Assembly (NCBI GenBank): GCA_916613615.1
Contig: OU744734.1
Span: 34,850,801-34,914,800, forward strand
From: Steromphala cineraria
Lineage: Eukaryota > Mollusca > Gastropoda > Trochida > Trochidae
Direction: 5' to 3'
DNA: 64,000 nt
Below are positions 35,270 to 47,389 of the stretch, piece by piece. Position numbers and translations under genes: made by a program. The notes below the pieces were generated by a model that was not told the origin of the DNA, made no database searches, and saw only the letters and a program-made list of their open reading frames with translations. Position 1 is the first letter of the stretch. Every line of letters begins with the position of its first letter.

Positions 35270-36027
35270 GTGAGTGAGTGAGTGGATGGGTGAGTATGTG
35301 GGTGGGTATAGGTATGGGGTGAGGGGGGAGGTTGACTGTTTGGCTCACAAACTCAAGTAGTGATCTTTAAGCCTTCAGACAAGATGCATTCAATTTTGTC
35401 ATCCATCTTTTGTTCATCTTTTATTTTCTACATTTTTATATAACTGTTCTGTTACTCGCACGGGTGAAGAAGAAACTACTCTCATTTCTAGGAAATATTT
35501 CTTTAAATAATTGAACGCTTTTCCTAGTTTTTTTCATATTTTAGTTGTGTAATTGTAAACTCTAGACTTGCTGAGCGAAAACCTAGACTGTATTAAGGGA
35601 TCCTTGTTTTTCCACGGTCATGGAACAGGGCTAAATTTCAGATTTTCACTGACTGTCAGTAGCTCTGTTTATTTGCCAAAGCTGATGATCTCTTTCCCTG
35701 ACCAAGTGTAGATGTACAATAAGAAGTAGTAGTACTAGAAAAGAATAGGTATATTGGTCAATACACTAACGAAAACCGTAACAACCAGACCGGAAGTGGG
35801 GTATGATGGGAATTGACCTCAGAAGCATACCACGTGTTTTTTAAAAAAGTTTGCGAAACGCTGAGAGCCAAAAAGCTTGTGGCTTTAGAAATCATTAAAC
35901 TGAAACCACTTAGAACTGGTTGCAAGTTTTGAGTGAGTGGGTGAATGAATTGGTGGGTGGGTGGGTTGTTCGGGTGGTTTGGTGAGTGAGCGGGTAGGTA
36001 TGGGGTGAGGGGGGGGGGGGGGGGGGG
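35270..36027. repeat. Paired G-rich GTGAGTGGGTGG tracts and a poly-G run
   Basis: Two similar tracts, 35270-35335 and 35930-36027, are built from GTGAGT and GGGTGGGT and end GGTATGGGGTGAGGGGG. The second ends in 19 consecutive G (36009-36027). The intervening 590 bp show no gene. This is a direct repeat or segmental duplication around simple sequence. Confidence 0.65.
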
Positions 36028-36789
36028 TCTAAATGGATTAAGATACCTCTGACTGAGTAAATATCTGTTCATTTCACATACATCACATGGTCAAGATTGT
36101 TAATGCTTTTTAATTCTGATAAAGTATGAGATATCAATCGCATTCTAACTTATTGAATGGTTATTGTAACGCTGTAAAAACTAAAGTTCATCCCACTTAT
36201 AACAATTTCATATGCACGCTTCGCTAATTTCACTCTAAATTGAACGGGAATAATTTGAAAACAATCTGTAAAAGAACCTCAAAGAAATTGTAATTGATAT
36301 CATAAGTCACCATTCAGTCAATCATCAGTGCATCTCTCTTTATCAGGCAAAGGGTGTGGCTGCACGGACGTTGTCAATTTCAGCTCGTGACGCACGAGTT
36401 TTAACTGAATGTCATGTCCCACAGTTACATTTGACACTTCACTTGATGTTCACAATCGTTTGAATGGTTTGAAGGTGGTTAAGAAAATAAAGTTGTCTCA
36501 TGTTTTGAACAAATTCATGTCCGTTTTAAGGTCTTTCTAAAAACAAGCTTGTTTCATATTTATATTGTTTTCTGTTATTGATATTCTTCGTAATGTAAAT
36601 AGTGATATTGATCGAGTTATGCTTATAACTAAGCTTTAGAACTCAAAATTTGGCACAGTTTAGCATGTTATTTCTTGCAATTAATGGCAACGTATTATCA
36701 TAAATATAGTATAAGTCCACTTAACAATTAAACCCTAATATTATTAAAGTCCTTGTGGCAATGTCAAATTTAAAATGCATCGCAAGGAA

Positions 36790-37560
36790 TTTTGTAAAGA
36801 GGTACATATGATCAACAATTTTGAAAATAATTTTTGCAAAATTTACCTTTTCTTGGACAAAGAATGAGTTATCTGTTAAAAACTGTTACAAGTCCTGTCC
36901 GGATCACAACTTCGAAACTAATCTTCACATTTTGATCAAATTTGATATAGAGATATATAATCACATGAAGGTGTGTCATGATTAACAATTTTGAAAATAA
37001 TATTGCAAAGTTTACCTTTTCTTGGGCAAAAATTAGGAATCTGTTAGAAAACTGTTGAAAGACCCGTATGGCCAAAACTTCTAAATATTAATTGTGCCAT
37101 AGGACCAAACATGGTATTGAGTTACATTGTGACATAAAGGTGTGTCATAGATAAGAATTTTAAAAATATGTTTTAGTTTCTCATTTTTTAGTGATTTTAT
37201 AGAGAAAATCTCATGTATCTTATGTACTTTGATTATTGGACTAAAATGATAACGTTGTAAGAAAACTAACTCATATCTCTTTTTAATGATTTGCTTTTAA
37301 TTCTGTCAGTTTACACGAATTATGCCCAACAATGAACGTAATGTGTGTATCATTTAATATTTTGATTAGAACAGTTTCCTGTATGTCCTTGAAATTTTTG
37401 TTGTTTCTTGTATGACATATGAATCAGCAATATGATAAAATGGAATCTTCTACACCTATTGGTAGAAAAGTTTAATTGAGATAAGATAAGTAAAATATAT
37501 ACGTATTGTGTCATTTGCAGGGGACATAGCTCGACCATGTCAGCTGCTTGTTTTTATTCC
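36790..37560. repeat. Dispersed repeat with internal periodicity of about 150-190 bp
   Basis: Units share TGTGTCATGATTAACAATTT, ACCTTTTCTTGG and GTTAGAAAACTGTT(A)CAAGTCC. The end reads GGGGACATAGCTCGACCATG. The same plan is found at 61436-62340. No frame was recognised. Confidence 0.75.
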
Positions 37561-37709
37561 AGCAACTATTTCAGGATTGCATATATATTTTGTTGACTGT
37601 TCCAAACAACATTGGAGTCGATCGTCTTATGGGACATTTCAAGATAGACCATTTTATATGCAAAGGATTTTGAACATTTCGTGAAGTTTTGAATTTAAAA
37701 AAATAATAA

Positions 37710-37785
37710 ATTAAAAATGAACGTACAATTATAAGTAAAAATTTAACATGTAAAATTTTCAAAAAAATTGCTACTGCCCCTTTAA
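37710..37785 (-). mobile_element. Fragment of GGGGCAGTAGCACG MITE
   Basis: About 75 bp with GTACAATTATAAGT and the terminal ATTGCTACTGCCCCTTTAA. Only one end of the element remains. Confidence 0.7.
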
Positions 37786-38267
37786 TTAGGTATCTATGGT
37801 GGTAAGAATATTGCAAAATGAAATCGGCATTTATACAATGTTCTTCCTAAGTAATATCGAACAAAGAGCATATCTAATACATCAGATTAACCGCAACCTG
37901 GACAGCTTAGGTTATACAATATAACCATCGCACGCCTGTTTATACGAAATATACCTCTTCAGTTCAGTCTGATTAAAATCGACTGTTTCGAGGAAAAAAA
38001 TATAAGAACATTAATTCTAGTGGGGTTCGAACCTTACCCAGCTCGGCTTTCCGTGGAGAAGAAAGCCCTGAAACATGTTTTACATTTCCCCCCAGTAAAC
38101 ATGATCGATTTTAATCAGACTAACAAAGGTTTAGACACTGTGCTAAATGCAATGTCCGAATTTTAAATCGCATAGTTCACAAGAATTAGGAACTCTAGTT
38201 TCTATGTTTCAAAATGAATTCTGAAACCATGATGTAAGTGTAGCAGGGGTGAAAATGAAATATTTTC

Positions 38268-38345
38268 ACGTCCAGCGGGATTCGAACCCGGAACTTCCGG
38301 TTTGAGAGTTAGACAACTACCCGTTTGGCTAAAAGGATATCGCTC
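38268..38345 (-). mobile_element. tRNA-like SINE head
   Basis: The complement has an A-box-like TAGCCAAACGGGTAGTTG and a box B GGTTCGAATCCCGC followed by TGGACGTGAAAATATTTC. No acceptor stem forms, so this is a SINE head rather than a tRNA gene. It is related to 39245-39400. Confidence 0.65.
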
Positions 38346-38466
38346 ACGACGAAGCAAGTAGAATGCTTTTCATTCACACCCTCCACGAAGTTTTTCGTCC
38401 TCGAGTCAAACATTCGGGAGATACATATGCCTATGAAGCTGAATTTTTTTAAAATGTGTTGTGACC

Positions 38467-38809
38467 TTAAAGGGGCAGTAGCACGTTTTTAGGGGGGATA
38501 TAAGGTGATGTCAGTAAAATGGCAAATAAATGGTACCAATTGAAAGACATGTATTCAAACTAAATGGAGCAACCCAGTTTAGCCATGCGATTCCTTTTTC
38601 TTACAGAAAATGAATTAAAGGTGTTCACACAAAATGGCCGCCAATGAATGTTATGTAAATCTTCATACTTTGTCCTCTGACTATGGATGATTGGCTTGTG
38701 TAATGAGATTTTTGTCACCATCAAAATAATACATTAAGCATTACCTTACAATTATCAGTGAAAATTTTGAAATACAAAATTATCAAAAAACGTGCTACTG
38801 CCCCTTTAA
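38467..38809 (+). mobile_element. TTAA MITE, GGGGCAGTAGCACG family
   Basis: 343 bp from TTAAAGGGGCAGTAGCACG to CGTGCTACTGCCCCTTTAA. The interior includes AAAATGGCCGCCAATG and GATTGGCTTGTG. Its right TTAA (38806-38809) is also the left TTAA of the next element. Confidence 0.92.
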
Positions 38810-39202
38810 AGAGTCACTCCGTGATTTCCATCAGATATTGTTTTGCTCTAAAACGAACGAAATGACCTAATTAATTAATGAACTCAAAAAATCTCACATA
38901 ACCATCTCCAATTGGCTTTAAATGATAATATCCTGCAACAGTCGATATTGCTCATCAAATGATAGTCTGTCAGCCAGACCCTAAAATTAAATTAAAACTT
39001 AAGCAAGTCTATAATAAGGCTTGAGAGCACAATTTTTCTGAAAATGAAGAAATCTCAGTCTCCTTTTCATTATATTTATTAAATTTTTTCAAATTTCAGT
39101 TTTATTGAAAAAAAATCATTTCAGAGTCTAATTGTTAGACTAATCAAATGACACTATTGACAAACTTTTGACCCAAACAAATCACGGAGGTTAGCTCTTT
39201 AA
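38806..39202 (+). mobile_element. TTAA MITE, GAGCCACTCCG family
   Basis: 397 bp from TTAAAGAGTCACTCCGTGAT to ATCACGGAGGTTAGCTCTTT with AA completing TTAA at 39199-39202. It abuts the preceding MITE through a single shared TTAA. Confidence 0.85.
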
Positions 39203-39244
39203 GGAATAGTCCCGCCCCATCTTGGAGGCGCCTCACGTAGCAGG

Positions 39245-39400
39245 AATGAATATCGAATATTTTCACGTCCAGCGGGATTGGAACCCCCTTTAGCTGAACA
39301 GGTAGAGTGTCTGATTCTCAACCTGGAGGTCACTGATTAGAATTCCGCTGGACGTGAAAAATTTGATTTTCACTTTTGTTATTAAGGAAAGCTTAAACAT
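39245..39400. mobile_element. Foldback tRNA-SINE
   Basis: The inverted fragment ATTTTCACGTCCAGCGGGAT (about 39258) is followed directly by a forward copy with an A-box-like TAGCTGAACAGGTAGAG, a degenerate B box and CCGCTGGACGTGAAAA. Head and tail thus occur in opposite orientations around one tRNA-like sequence. Confidence 0.6.
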
Positions 39401-39648
39401 TTCATTCGACCCCGATAATGAAAGGTCGTCCCCAATAAAACAGGATCAGAGGGACGTAGAAAAACACATTTTCAAAGCATTCAATGAAGTTTTTCTGAGC
39501 ATTTGACAGTTCAGTTGCAAGGTACACATATTTATCAATATCCATTGATCCAACTGCATGAGACTTGGGTATCAAGATAAGGCCAGAGCAAACATAAATA
39601 AGAGACAAGTCCGAATGCTTAACTAAAAAAAAGTCTAAACCAAAACCA

Positions 39649-39925
39649 TAAGCGCGTTCGGCTTCGGATCGGGAGGTCCGTGGTTCGAATCCCGCCAGGG
39701 GCTCGGCAACTTTGTCTGCAGTTGAGAACTGTTCTACACGCAGTCAGGTTTGGGTGCAATGCTACACTGAAGTTCAGCGCAGTACCACCCATGGTTCGCT
39801 AGTTCCAGCCGATGCTCGCAGGTTTCACCGCAATACATAGCCACAATAGTGTTGCGGGCTTTCTCCCTGCAATAAAACTGGCAGCCGCGATATAAGTGAA
39901 ATACTCTTGACAGCGGCGATAAACC
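39649..39925 (+). mobile_element. tRNA-derived SINE with molluscan-type tail
   Basis: Box B GGTTCGAATCC at 39682-39692 follows a partial tRNA-like 5' part. The 3' end reads GCCGCGATATAAGTGAAATA then GACAGCGGCGATAAAC. A tail of this form (GATATAAN...GCGGCGTTAAAC) is described for molluscan SINE families such as RUDI. This assignment is from memory of the consensus. Confidence 0.65.
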
Positions 39926-40486
39926 TCATATCACCTTACCTAAACCAAAACCTGCTTTGATTGCAACAAATCTGGACTTTCTTTTTCAAATCACAAAATG
40001 TAAAGGTGGTCTCTTGTGGAGAAGTGAGTTTTATAACCACTGAGAGAATATGGGAAGGTGTATTTAAAGAAAACCATACGCTGAATTCAACCAGGGTGGG
40101 CGAACGTGGGCAATACAGTCCCTGACAAAGAGGGGTTTCGCAACGAGGGACATTTGAGACTTGTGCAAAGTCCAATTAACTCGCGTTGGAGAAAGTGCCA
40201 TTTCACGTTTCTTTGGCCCATCTTTATAGTGTAAGTACCATTTTTTTTACTTTAAATCATTTTGAAATGAATTACATTTTTGATGACTTGGTAATTTTCC
40301 TGTACATCGAGCGAAGTTGAAAGTGTTATTGTGAGTATTATTTTGATATATTCCCTTTCTCTGTGTACCCTGCAAAGGATCATATGGTTATTTACACTAA
40401 AAATTGGTACTTGCCTGACTGAATTAATATTTTGATTCTAAGTTGTCAAGTTATTTCATACGAACGTTACAAATGAATATAAATAT

Positions 40487-40547
40487 CAAAAATGACTTTT
40501 TTGTATCAAAAATGACTTTTTTGTATCAAAAATGACTTTTTTGTTTC
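40487..40547 (+). repeat. 20-bp tandem repeat
   Basis: Three nearly identical units of TATCAAAAATGACTTTTTTG; the third runs into TTTC. Confidence 0.9.
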
Positions 40548-40785
40548 AAGTTTGAATGATAAGGATACAATTGTTCACAATTCAATGGATTTGCGTTTTG
40601 TAATTGTTGAGAGAGAATTGTTCCTAGTTAATGGTTTAACATCGTTATCAAGCAAATTGGTTACAACGTTTTAATAGCTACCCCGAAACAAAATGAGGTT
40701 TCCTTTGAGAATTTAATTACCGTAAGATGTGTAAATCCTCAAGAAATAAATATTAAAGTGTAAAGTCTTTCTAACCTGTTAATTA

Positions 40786-41280
40786 TTACTGAAATAATCC
40801 ATTCAGTAATAGAATAGAATAACAAACTAAATCAATACTTAAATGAACCAAGAAACATTTTTAAATAACTCTTTTATTGGACATTTTATTGAAGTATCAA
40901 AGTATTTGCTAAAATGTTTTCCTAATGGCCATATGATTTCGTCAAAGAGCGAGGGCGTTGTTTATTGAAAGTTAAGACTTCATGTTACTAAACCCTGAAT
41001 TGTTTTACTCGATCAAAGCTGTATGGATAAATCACTGAAATAATCCAATCGATTAAACAATAGAATAACAAACTAAATCAATATTTAAATGAACCAAGAA
41101 ACATTTTAAAATAACTCTTTTATTGGACATTTTGTTGAAGTATAAAAGTATTCGCTAAAACATGTTTTCCTAATGGCCATATGATTTCGTCATAGAGCGA
41201 GGGCGTGGTTTATTGAAAGTTAAGACTTCATTTTACTAAACCCTGAATTGTTTTTCTCGATCACAGCTGTTTTGATAAAA
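40786..41280 (+). repeat. Tandem duplication, unit about 245 bp
   Basis: Two diverged direct copies share AATAACAAACTAAATCAATA, TGAACCAAGAAACATTTT, CTAATGGCCATATGATTTCG and TAAACCCTGAATTG. The boundary is near 41025-41030. No gene was recognised inside. Confidence 0.88.
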
Positions 41281-41306
41281 CATAAGCGTCATTATTAATA
41301 CTGAAC

Positions 41307-42531
41307 ATGTTAATATCACATTTACTGGTTTCTTATTCTCAAGAGATTTTATCAATGTATAAACGAAAATCCGAGGAAGACTTACCTTTATCTCCCTTAA
41401 TTATATTTTTTACAAAAACTAAAAATACATGGATGCTGAAACTAAAAATATATCTGGAAGAACAGAAAAGAAACCATAACGTGAATGAAAAACTCGTTTA
41501 CATTTACATGTAAGAAAGAATAGGTTAATTGAAATTACGAACTTGAACAAGGTAGAAATTTGGCACTGCATTATTTGTCAAAAGAGAAAACAAATTCGTG
41601 CAAGATTTGGGCCAATTATTCAATCAATTCGAAATCTTTTGATAAAAACGAAAGCAAAGAAAAATAATTGTTTTTTAAATTGGGAGTTGTGTTTTGCAGT
41701 AAGGAAGCAGACAGGGATACGAAAGCAAAGAAAAATTATTGTTTTTAAATGGGGAGTTTTGTTTTGCAGTAAGGAAGCAGACAGGGGTATGAACTATCCC
41801 CATATCTTTTCTGATTGTAGCTGAGATTCTTGTAGGAACAAAGCATCTAATGATTAAATTAACAATAAACATCTACATTTTCAGATGAACCAAGGTGATA
41901 ATCATTTCAGTTTTCACAACACATTTAAATACTGCATACGAAAATGGGATCACCGGAAACCTAACAGATTTATAAATATCAAAGTTTTTAAAGATGATTT
42001 AAAGAAACTTTCAATAATACATAAATGTTAAAATCATATCTGCATGTGCGTGCCTTTCTTATAACTGTTAAACACATCTCAATACTAGAATAAGAAAATG
42101 AGATCACCGATAACTTAACAGATGTATAAAAACCAATTTAAAAAAAAGATAAATCAAAGAATTATTACTACATAAATGTTCAGATCATATCCGCATGTGC
42201 GTGCTTTTCTTATAGACTACATGAAAAGGGCTAGCTTGGTAAATATAGGCAGGACCCATCATGCATACAATAGACCGAAATGTTCTATGAAGAGAGGTAC
42301 AAAAGCTATACCAGGGAACACGAATGTTTGTCTTTCCCAAGTGTCTGTACGTGTGTAGAAGCCTATCAACTGAACATGTTAAATATTAGTACCCGAATGC
42401 TCCATTCATTCTGCAGAGTTTATTTGACCTTTGCAAATGGCCATTTTCAGTATAAGTTTCCATTAGGGGCTTGGGTAACGTACCAATGGCAAATAAAGCT
42501 AAATCAAGAAGAAAAGTCATTCGATGTTTGA
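41307..42531 (+). other. Locally duplicated stretch with weak coding candidates
   Basis: A 68-72 bp direct duplication (about 41650-41790; GCAAAGAAAAATTATTG... GGAAGCAGACAGGG) and a roughly 150-bp diverged duplication (about 41935-42060 and 42080-42210; GATCACCG...AACAGAT and CATGTGCGTGC). A plus-strand acceptor TCTACATTTTCAG precedes an ATG-led 48-codon frame at 41885-42031, ending in a lysine-rich stretch. Other open frames at 41307-41513 and 42280-42531 are unrecognised. None can be called a gene with confidence. Confidence 0.25.
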
Positions 42532-42779
42532 ACGTCGATATTTAACCCTCCTTGAACCCTAAACTAGATTTACGTAAGTGACATTGGTTTATTCACTTTG
42601 GTGTGAACACTTAATGAATTACTGTAATGTGGTAATATAATGACATCTTAAGAAGTTGGAATGGTGAAGAAATACAAACCCTAAGGTTGTTTTTGCAATA
42701 AAACAGGTGTTAATCCATTAGATTTGCATTTTATTTACTGTAATAACGTTCGGTTATTTCATACAAAGGACCTCAAACA

Positions 42780-43590
42780 CTTATCATCGACGTCATGGAC
42801 TACTGTTTCTTGACGTCATTCAAAGATTATTTTCAAATGGGGAATAAAGGACAGACGCATTTGATCTTATAAAACAATGCTAGAATTAGGAATAAATAGA
42901 GAATACTAAACGACGCCCCGTTTCATAACATTTTTATGAAGCGAGTGAATGGTATAGGTATTTAACGAGCGAAAGGGATCGAGTTTAGTTTATTATTTAT
43001 TACCGGTTTAATTACATCGTCAAAATATAAAGAAATTCGCCGACATGACCATCACGACCGGCCCGCTGACATTGTGACGTCATATCTATCAATTATGACG
43101 TCATAATGACGTCATGTCATTTGGTCAGCGCGCGGTGTTATGACAAATATGTGTAATAACATGGTAGATGTATTTAAGAAATAAAGTAGCCCTAACCATC
43201 ATGTGTTTTGCAATAAAGTATAGTTTTGCCCTGAACTATTATAGTTAAAGCATGAGGCCGAAGGCCGAATGGTTTGACGTTATAATAGTTCAGGACAAAA
43301 CTATACTTTATTGCAAAACACATGATGGTTAGGGCTACTCTATTATTTTTCTAGTATGTCGAATTTAACTCGTTTAAGCTATTTCTTCTCCAAATAAACA
43401 TATTTTATAAATCAAATTCGGCGGCGAGTTCAAAATCCTCGATCGGGGCCAGGGCTAGTGACGTCATAGCCGATTTTTATTGACGTCATGGGTCATTGTT
43501 TCGTGACGTCACTCAAAAACTATACTTTATTGCGGAATAAAGGGTGGGCGGCGCCTTTGATCTTTAGAGGAACAATACTAGAATAAACTA
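42780..43590 (+). mobile_element. Two palindrome/CRE-box elements in series
   Basis: The first hairpin, at about 42900-43010, is weak. The second, at about 43183-43350, has arms GCCCTAACCATCATGTGTTT... around a centre GAGGCCGAAGGCCGAA. Each is followed by a TTATT-rich joint and TGACGTCA boxes (near 43075, 43096, 43106; then 43460, 43481, 43503). A related tail GGAATAAAGG...CTAGAATAA closes both units (about 42840-42900 and 43530-43590). The phrase AAACTATACTTTATTG of the hairpin arm recurs after the last CRE box. Confidence 0.7.
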
Positions 43591-43693
43591 CGATATCTTC
43601 AACGGGAGAGTATTAATAAAGACTACATCACAAAAATCCTTTATTCTCTGTTCTGGATATTCAAAGCTTTTGCTTGGACCGAAATCACAATTT

Positions 43694-43887
43694 TTAAAGA
43701 GCCACCCGGTCTTGATTTTCATTTTATACTGTTTTGTTCTGATAAGAACGTAAATGGCATAATTCATTATATTCATTCAAAATATCTCACATATTCATTC
43801 CCAAATCCAAATAACAAAATCTTCGCAGTTCGCAGAAACATATTTACACACCAAAATAGCATAAGCACTATATAGTTCTAACAGACA
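43694..43887 (+). mobile_element. Truncated GAGCCAC-type TTAA MITE
   Basis: It begins TTAAAGAGCCACCCGGTC and continues with the family's TTTTCAT...TGTTTTG sequence. No right end was found before the next MITE starts at 43888. Confidence 0.55.
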
Positions 43888-44251
43888 TTAAAGGGGCAGT
43901 AGCACGTTTTTAGGGGGAATATAAGGTGATGTCAGGAAAATGGAAATAAATGGTTCCAAATGAAAGACAATGTATTTAAACTAAATGGAGCAGTAATAAT
44001 TCAAATATATAACGTAAGGTTCAGCCATGCGATTCCTTTTTCTTACAAAAATGAATTAAAGGTGTTCACACAAAAATGGCCGCCAATGGATTTTATGTGA
44101 ATCCTCATACTTTGTCCTCTGACTATGGGTGATTGGCTTGTGGAATGTGATTGTTGACACTGTCAATATAATACATTAGGCATTTACTTACAATTATAAG
44201 TGCAATTTTTAAAATATAAAATTATCAAAAAACGTGCTACTGCCCCTTTAA
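43888..44251 (+). mobile_element. TTAA MITE, GGGGCAGTAGCACG family
   Basis: A 364-bp copy with both TTAA ends and full inverted termini. Same orientation as 38467 and 44644. Confidence 0.92.
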
Positions 44252-44643
44252 ACATCAAACATTATTTACTCGTAACTGTCATTCTGACAGCCTTCTTATT
44301 TAGGTTTATTATAACCCTTTTATACTTCAACATTTACCTACGTGTATTTTGGCATATACGCATATTTTACTGACATGTGCATATTTGTGGACGTATAGTT
44401 TAACTTACTGAGTAAGCACTACATAGAATAGCACGTTTGACACCCTCGTAATTAAAGATTGACTGAAATGGTTTATGGCCACTTTCGGGATTTATAAAGA
44501 AGGAATTTCAATTAGACATAGTCTTCACTTTGTATTTCTTAAATCATACAGTAAACGACTTTTAAAAAACACTGCCTAATTAGTACCGGCGAAGAGAACT
44601 AAAGCGTGAGTTAGTTTGCAAAAAAAGAAAATTGCATGGCTTG

Positions 44644-44990
44644 TTAAAGGGGCAGTAGCACGTTTCTAGGGGGAATATAAGGTGATGTCACGAAAACGAA
44701 AATTAATGGTTCCAATTGAAAGCCAATGTATTTAAACTATATGGAGCAGTAATAATTGCAATATATAATGTGAAGTTTAGCCATGAGATTCCTTTTTCTT
44801 ACACAAAATGAATTAAAGGCGTTCCACAAAGTGGCCGCCCATGGATTTTAGGTGAATCTTCATACTCTGTCCTCTGATTGAGGATAATTGGTTTGTGTTT
44901 TGAGATTTTTTAAACTATCAAAATAATACATTTAGCATTAACGTACAATTATCAGTGAGAATTTAATAAAACGTGCTACTGCCCCTTTAA
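44644..44990 (+). mobile_element. TTAA MITE, GGGGCAGTAGCACG family
   Basis: A 347-bp copy with both TTAA ends, 393 bp beyond the previous copy. The interior contains GTGGCCGCCCATGG and GGATAATTGGTTTGTG. Confidence 0.92.
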
Positions 44991-45655
44991 AAGTTCGAGT
45001 TGTTTGAGCATGTTACGGATAAATCTCTCTTCTGTTTTTTATATTCACCATCAATAGTATATCTTAGAGGAAGGACACAAGACGTTGTTAAATCAATCAT
45101 AAGTACGCGTAAGGCGTGTAAATCACTTCATAGAGATGCGCTGACAGAGGGAAAAAAACCAAATAATGTTCATAATGTGAAATGTTTATTATTGTGAAAT
45201 GTCATTGTCATTAAAATTGGCCTAGTTCCGAGGAACAAGACTTTCAAAATATCAAGTCTACGAAGATATGAAATCCTCTACACTAGGATCTAGTGGAGAG
45301 AAAGCCTATCGAAATAACAAGTTCGATTCTCGATAGAGTTACTATTTATAAATTAGGCCGTTTTTAATCAGATTGTGTGAAATATGAGATCAAAACAAAA
45401 ATGAAATACCAATCAGGTCGGATACGTAAACAGTTTTGTGTATATCATATATAATAAGGCAATGTGTAGAAAATGCATATGTTTATTTTATTGTAAAAAT
45501 ATATGAAATATAAATAAGAAAATGACTTATCTGGTTCTTTTCGTGGAAAGGAGTTCAAAAGCCTTTCAATATCAACATCAAATGTTTTTAAAAATCATGT
45601 TTGTGAAATACTGATACCCCGGATTCAAAATAGTTTCAAACATGGCTATATATCT

Positions 45656-45847
45656 TCTTTGAGAGGCATTTTAGAAGTTGGAGTGACAATAATGCTGAGG
45701 AATATATGGATGACAACTTCTTTGTTCATTGTATGCGACGTTTCGACACAGATTCTTGTGTCCTGCTTGAGAACGACACAAGAATATGTGTCAAAACGTC
45801 GCATACAATGAACAAAGAAGTTGTCATCCATATACTCCTCAGCATTA
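45656..45847. mobile_element. Hairpin element with 14-bp target duplication
   Basis: ATGGCTATATATCT occurs at 45642-45655 and 45848-45861. The 192-bp insert has GGCATTTTAGAAGTTGG at the left, long hairpin arms (ACAACTTCTTTGTTCATTGT... and complement), an inner stem CGACACAAGAATATGTGTC and AAAACGTCG. Two short open frames here simply read the palindrome from either side. Confidence 0.9.
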
Positions 45848-45939
45848 ATGGCTATATATCTACGGTAGATCGTTCATCATTGGAAAAACGAATGCACACT
45901 ATATCAAAAATCTACATCAAGAGGTAAAGAAGTAAGACC

Positions 45940-46283
45940 TCATCTGAAAGTTTAATCATGATAGATGCACATGTGAAATATCAAAGGTATATCTCTATCC
46001 AATCACAAGGTAAAGGTTTTCGAAACATGCTTCCTGCGCCAAGGTCAAGGTCAAGAGGTCAAAAGTTATGACCACATCTGAAAGGTCTTATCATGATAGA
46101 TGAACATGTGAAACATCAAAGGTGTACCCCAAGCTATCAAAAGTCATTAGTTATTTTTTGTGTGACAGACAGACAACCAGACAGACAGACAGACAGAAAG
46201 ACTGACAGACAGACAGACAGACAGACAGGGCAAAAACAAACATACCCTTTTGACCTCCGATTCGGGGGCATAAAAATGACTTA
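45940..46283 (+). repeat. Dispersed repeat with (GACA)n tract
   Basis: A near-direct repeat of CATCTGAAAG...ATCATGATAGATG.ACATGTGAAA (about 45940 and 46072), followed by (GACA)n at 46165-46228 and an end reading CCTTTTGACCTCCGATTCGG then GGGCATAAAAATGAC. The end structure suggests a mobile element terminus. Confidence 0.7.
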
Positions 46284-46991
46284 ATACCTAGACTCCCCTT
46301 CTTTCTTATTTACGAACGTTCAGATGTTATATAGGCCAATTGACAGCTTAGATCACAAAGCCAATTCGTCAAATTGATTTTGCTACTCTGAAAATTAGAA
46401 ATTCGACGGAACAGTATGCAACCGAGAATATACAGTACTTGATTCTTTTCAATGAAATAATCTTCATCTTATTAATTATTAACAAAAAATATACCTAAAA
46501 TAACCCAGCCTTTGTATAAAATACTCTTTGTTTACAACCTTTAAGCTAACATTGTTCCATATACTTTGAGATAGTAGATCATGCCTATTTTTCACATGTT
46601 GTTTATATATGTTATTAACATTAGATCAATCTTTTAAAACCTATATCCAAAATGGATTTAACATTAAAATCAACAGGTTTTATATTAGGACATACTGTGC
46701 TTGGAACAGAGGCTCGATTAACATTTCAGGACTTGATCTGCCTCTTTTGGGAGAGAATGATTTGAACACTACCACTACCACTTTAAAAATATGCAAATTT
46801 GATAACATACATGTGTTCCATACTTTATATGTTGCTTATTAGTTTGTGAGGAGTATATATAGAAGGTCAAGGGATTAAAACAATATATGCGATAATCAGC
46901 TACTACCAGATTATAAAAACGTGTTTAGAACCAAATTCACAAATCCGATAAACATGAATATTTACTATATTAACAAACTGCTGATGTCAAC

Positions 46992-47389
46992 TTAAAGACA
47001 CATTTTGAGAGTTCAATATTTTTAAAAGATATTTTACTTGCATTTTAGCAAAGTTTTGCGCACGACTAGATTTTTTCTTCTTTTTCTCCGAATTAGATAT
47101 TCGTTGCTGACAAAGTGGATACCAATCGAATGCAATTACGGTACTGTAGACACGGTGTAAATCCTACACGCATAATGATTACGTCACCGAAAGCGGGTTC
47201 CTTGAATGCTAAGACCTTTTTACAGGGGGGACTGTGCTTTGGGCGTCGAAATAAGTATGTTATTGTTGATAAAAATGTAAATGTGATATCACAATTTCGA
47301 CGAAAGATTTTTCTACCGAGTGATGTATTTATATTCTCAATAGCTAAATTTCATCCCAACCGCATGCAAGTATGAAAATGGGTCTTTAA
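46992..47389 (-). mobile_element. TTAA MITE, CATACTTGCATGCGG family, inverted copy
   Basis: TTAA at 46992-46995 and 47386-47389. The complement contains CGCATGCAAG-bearing terminal sequence, CACCGAAAGCGGGTTCC and GCGCACGACTAGATTTT, matching 32342-32901. 398 bp. Confidence 0.8.
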
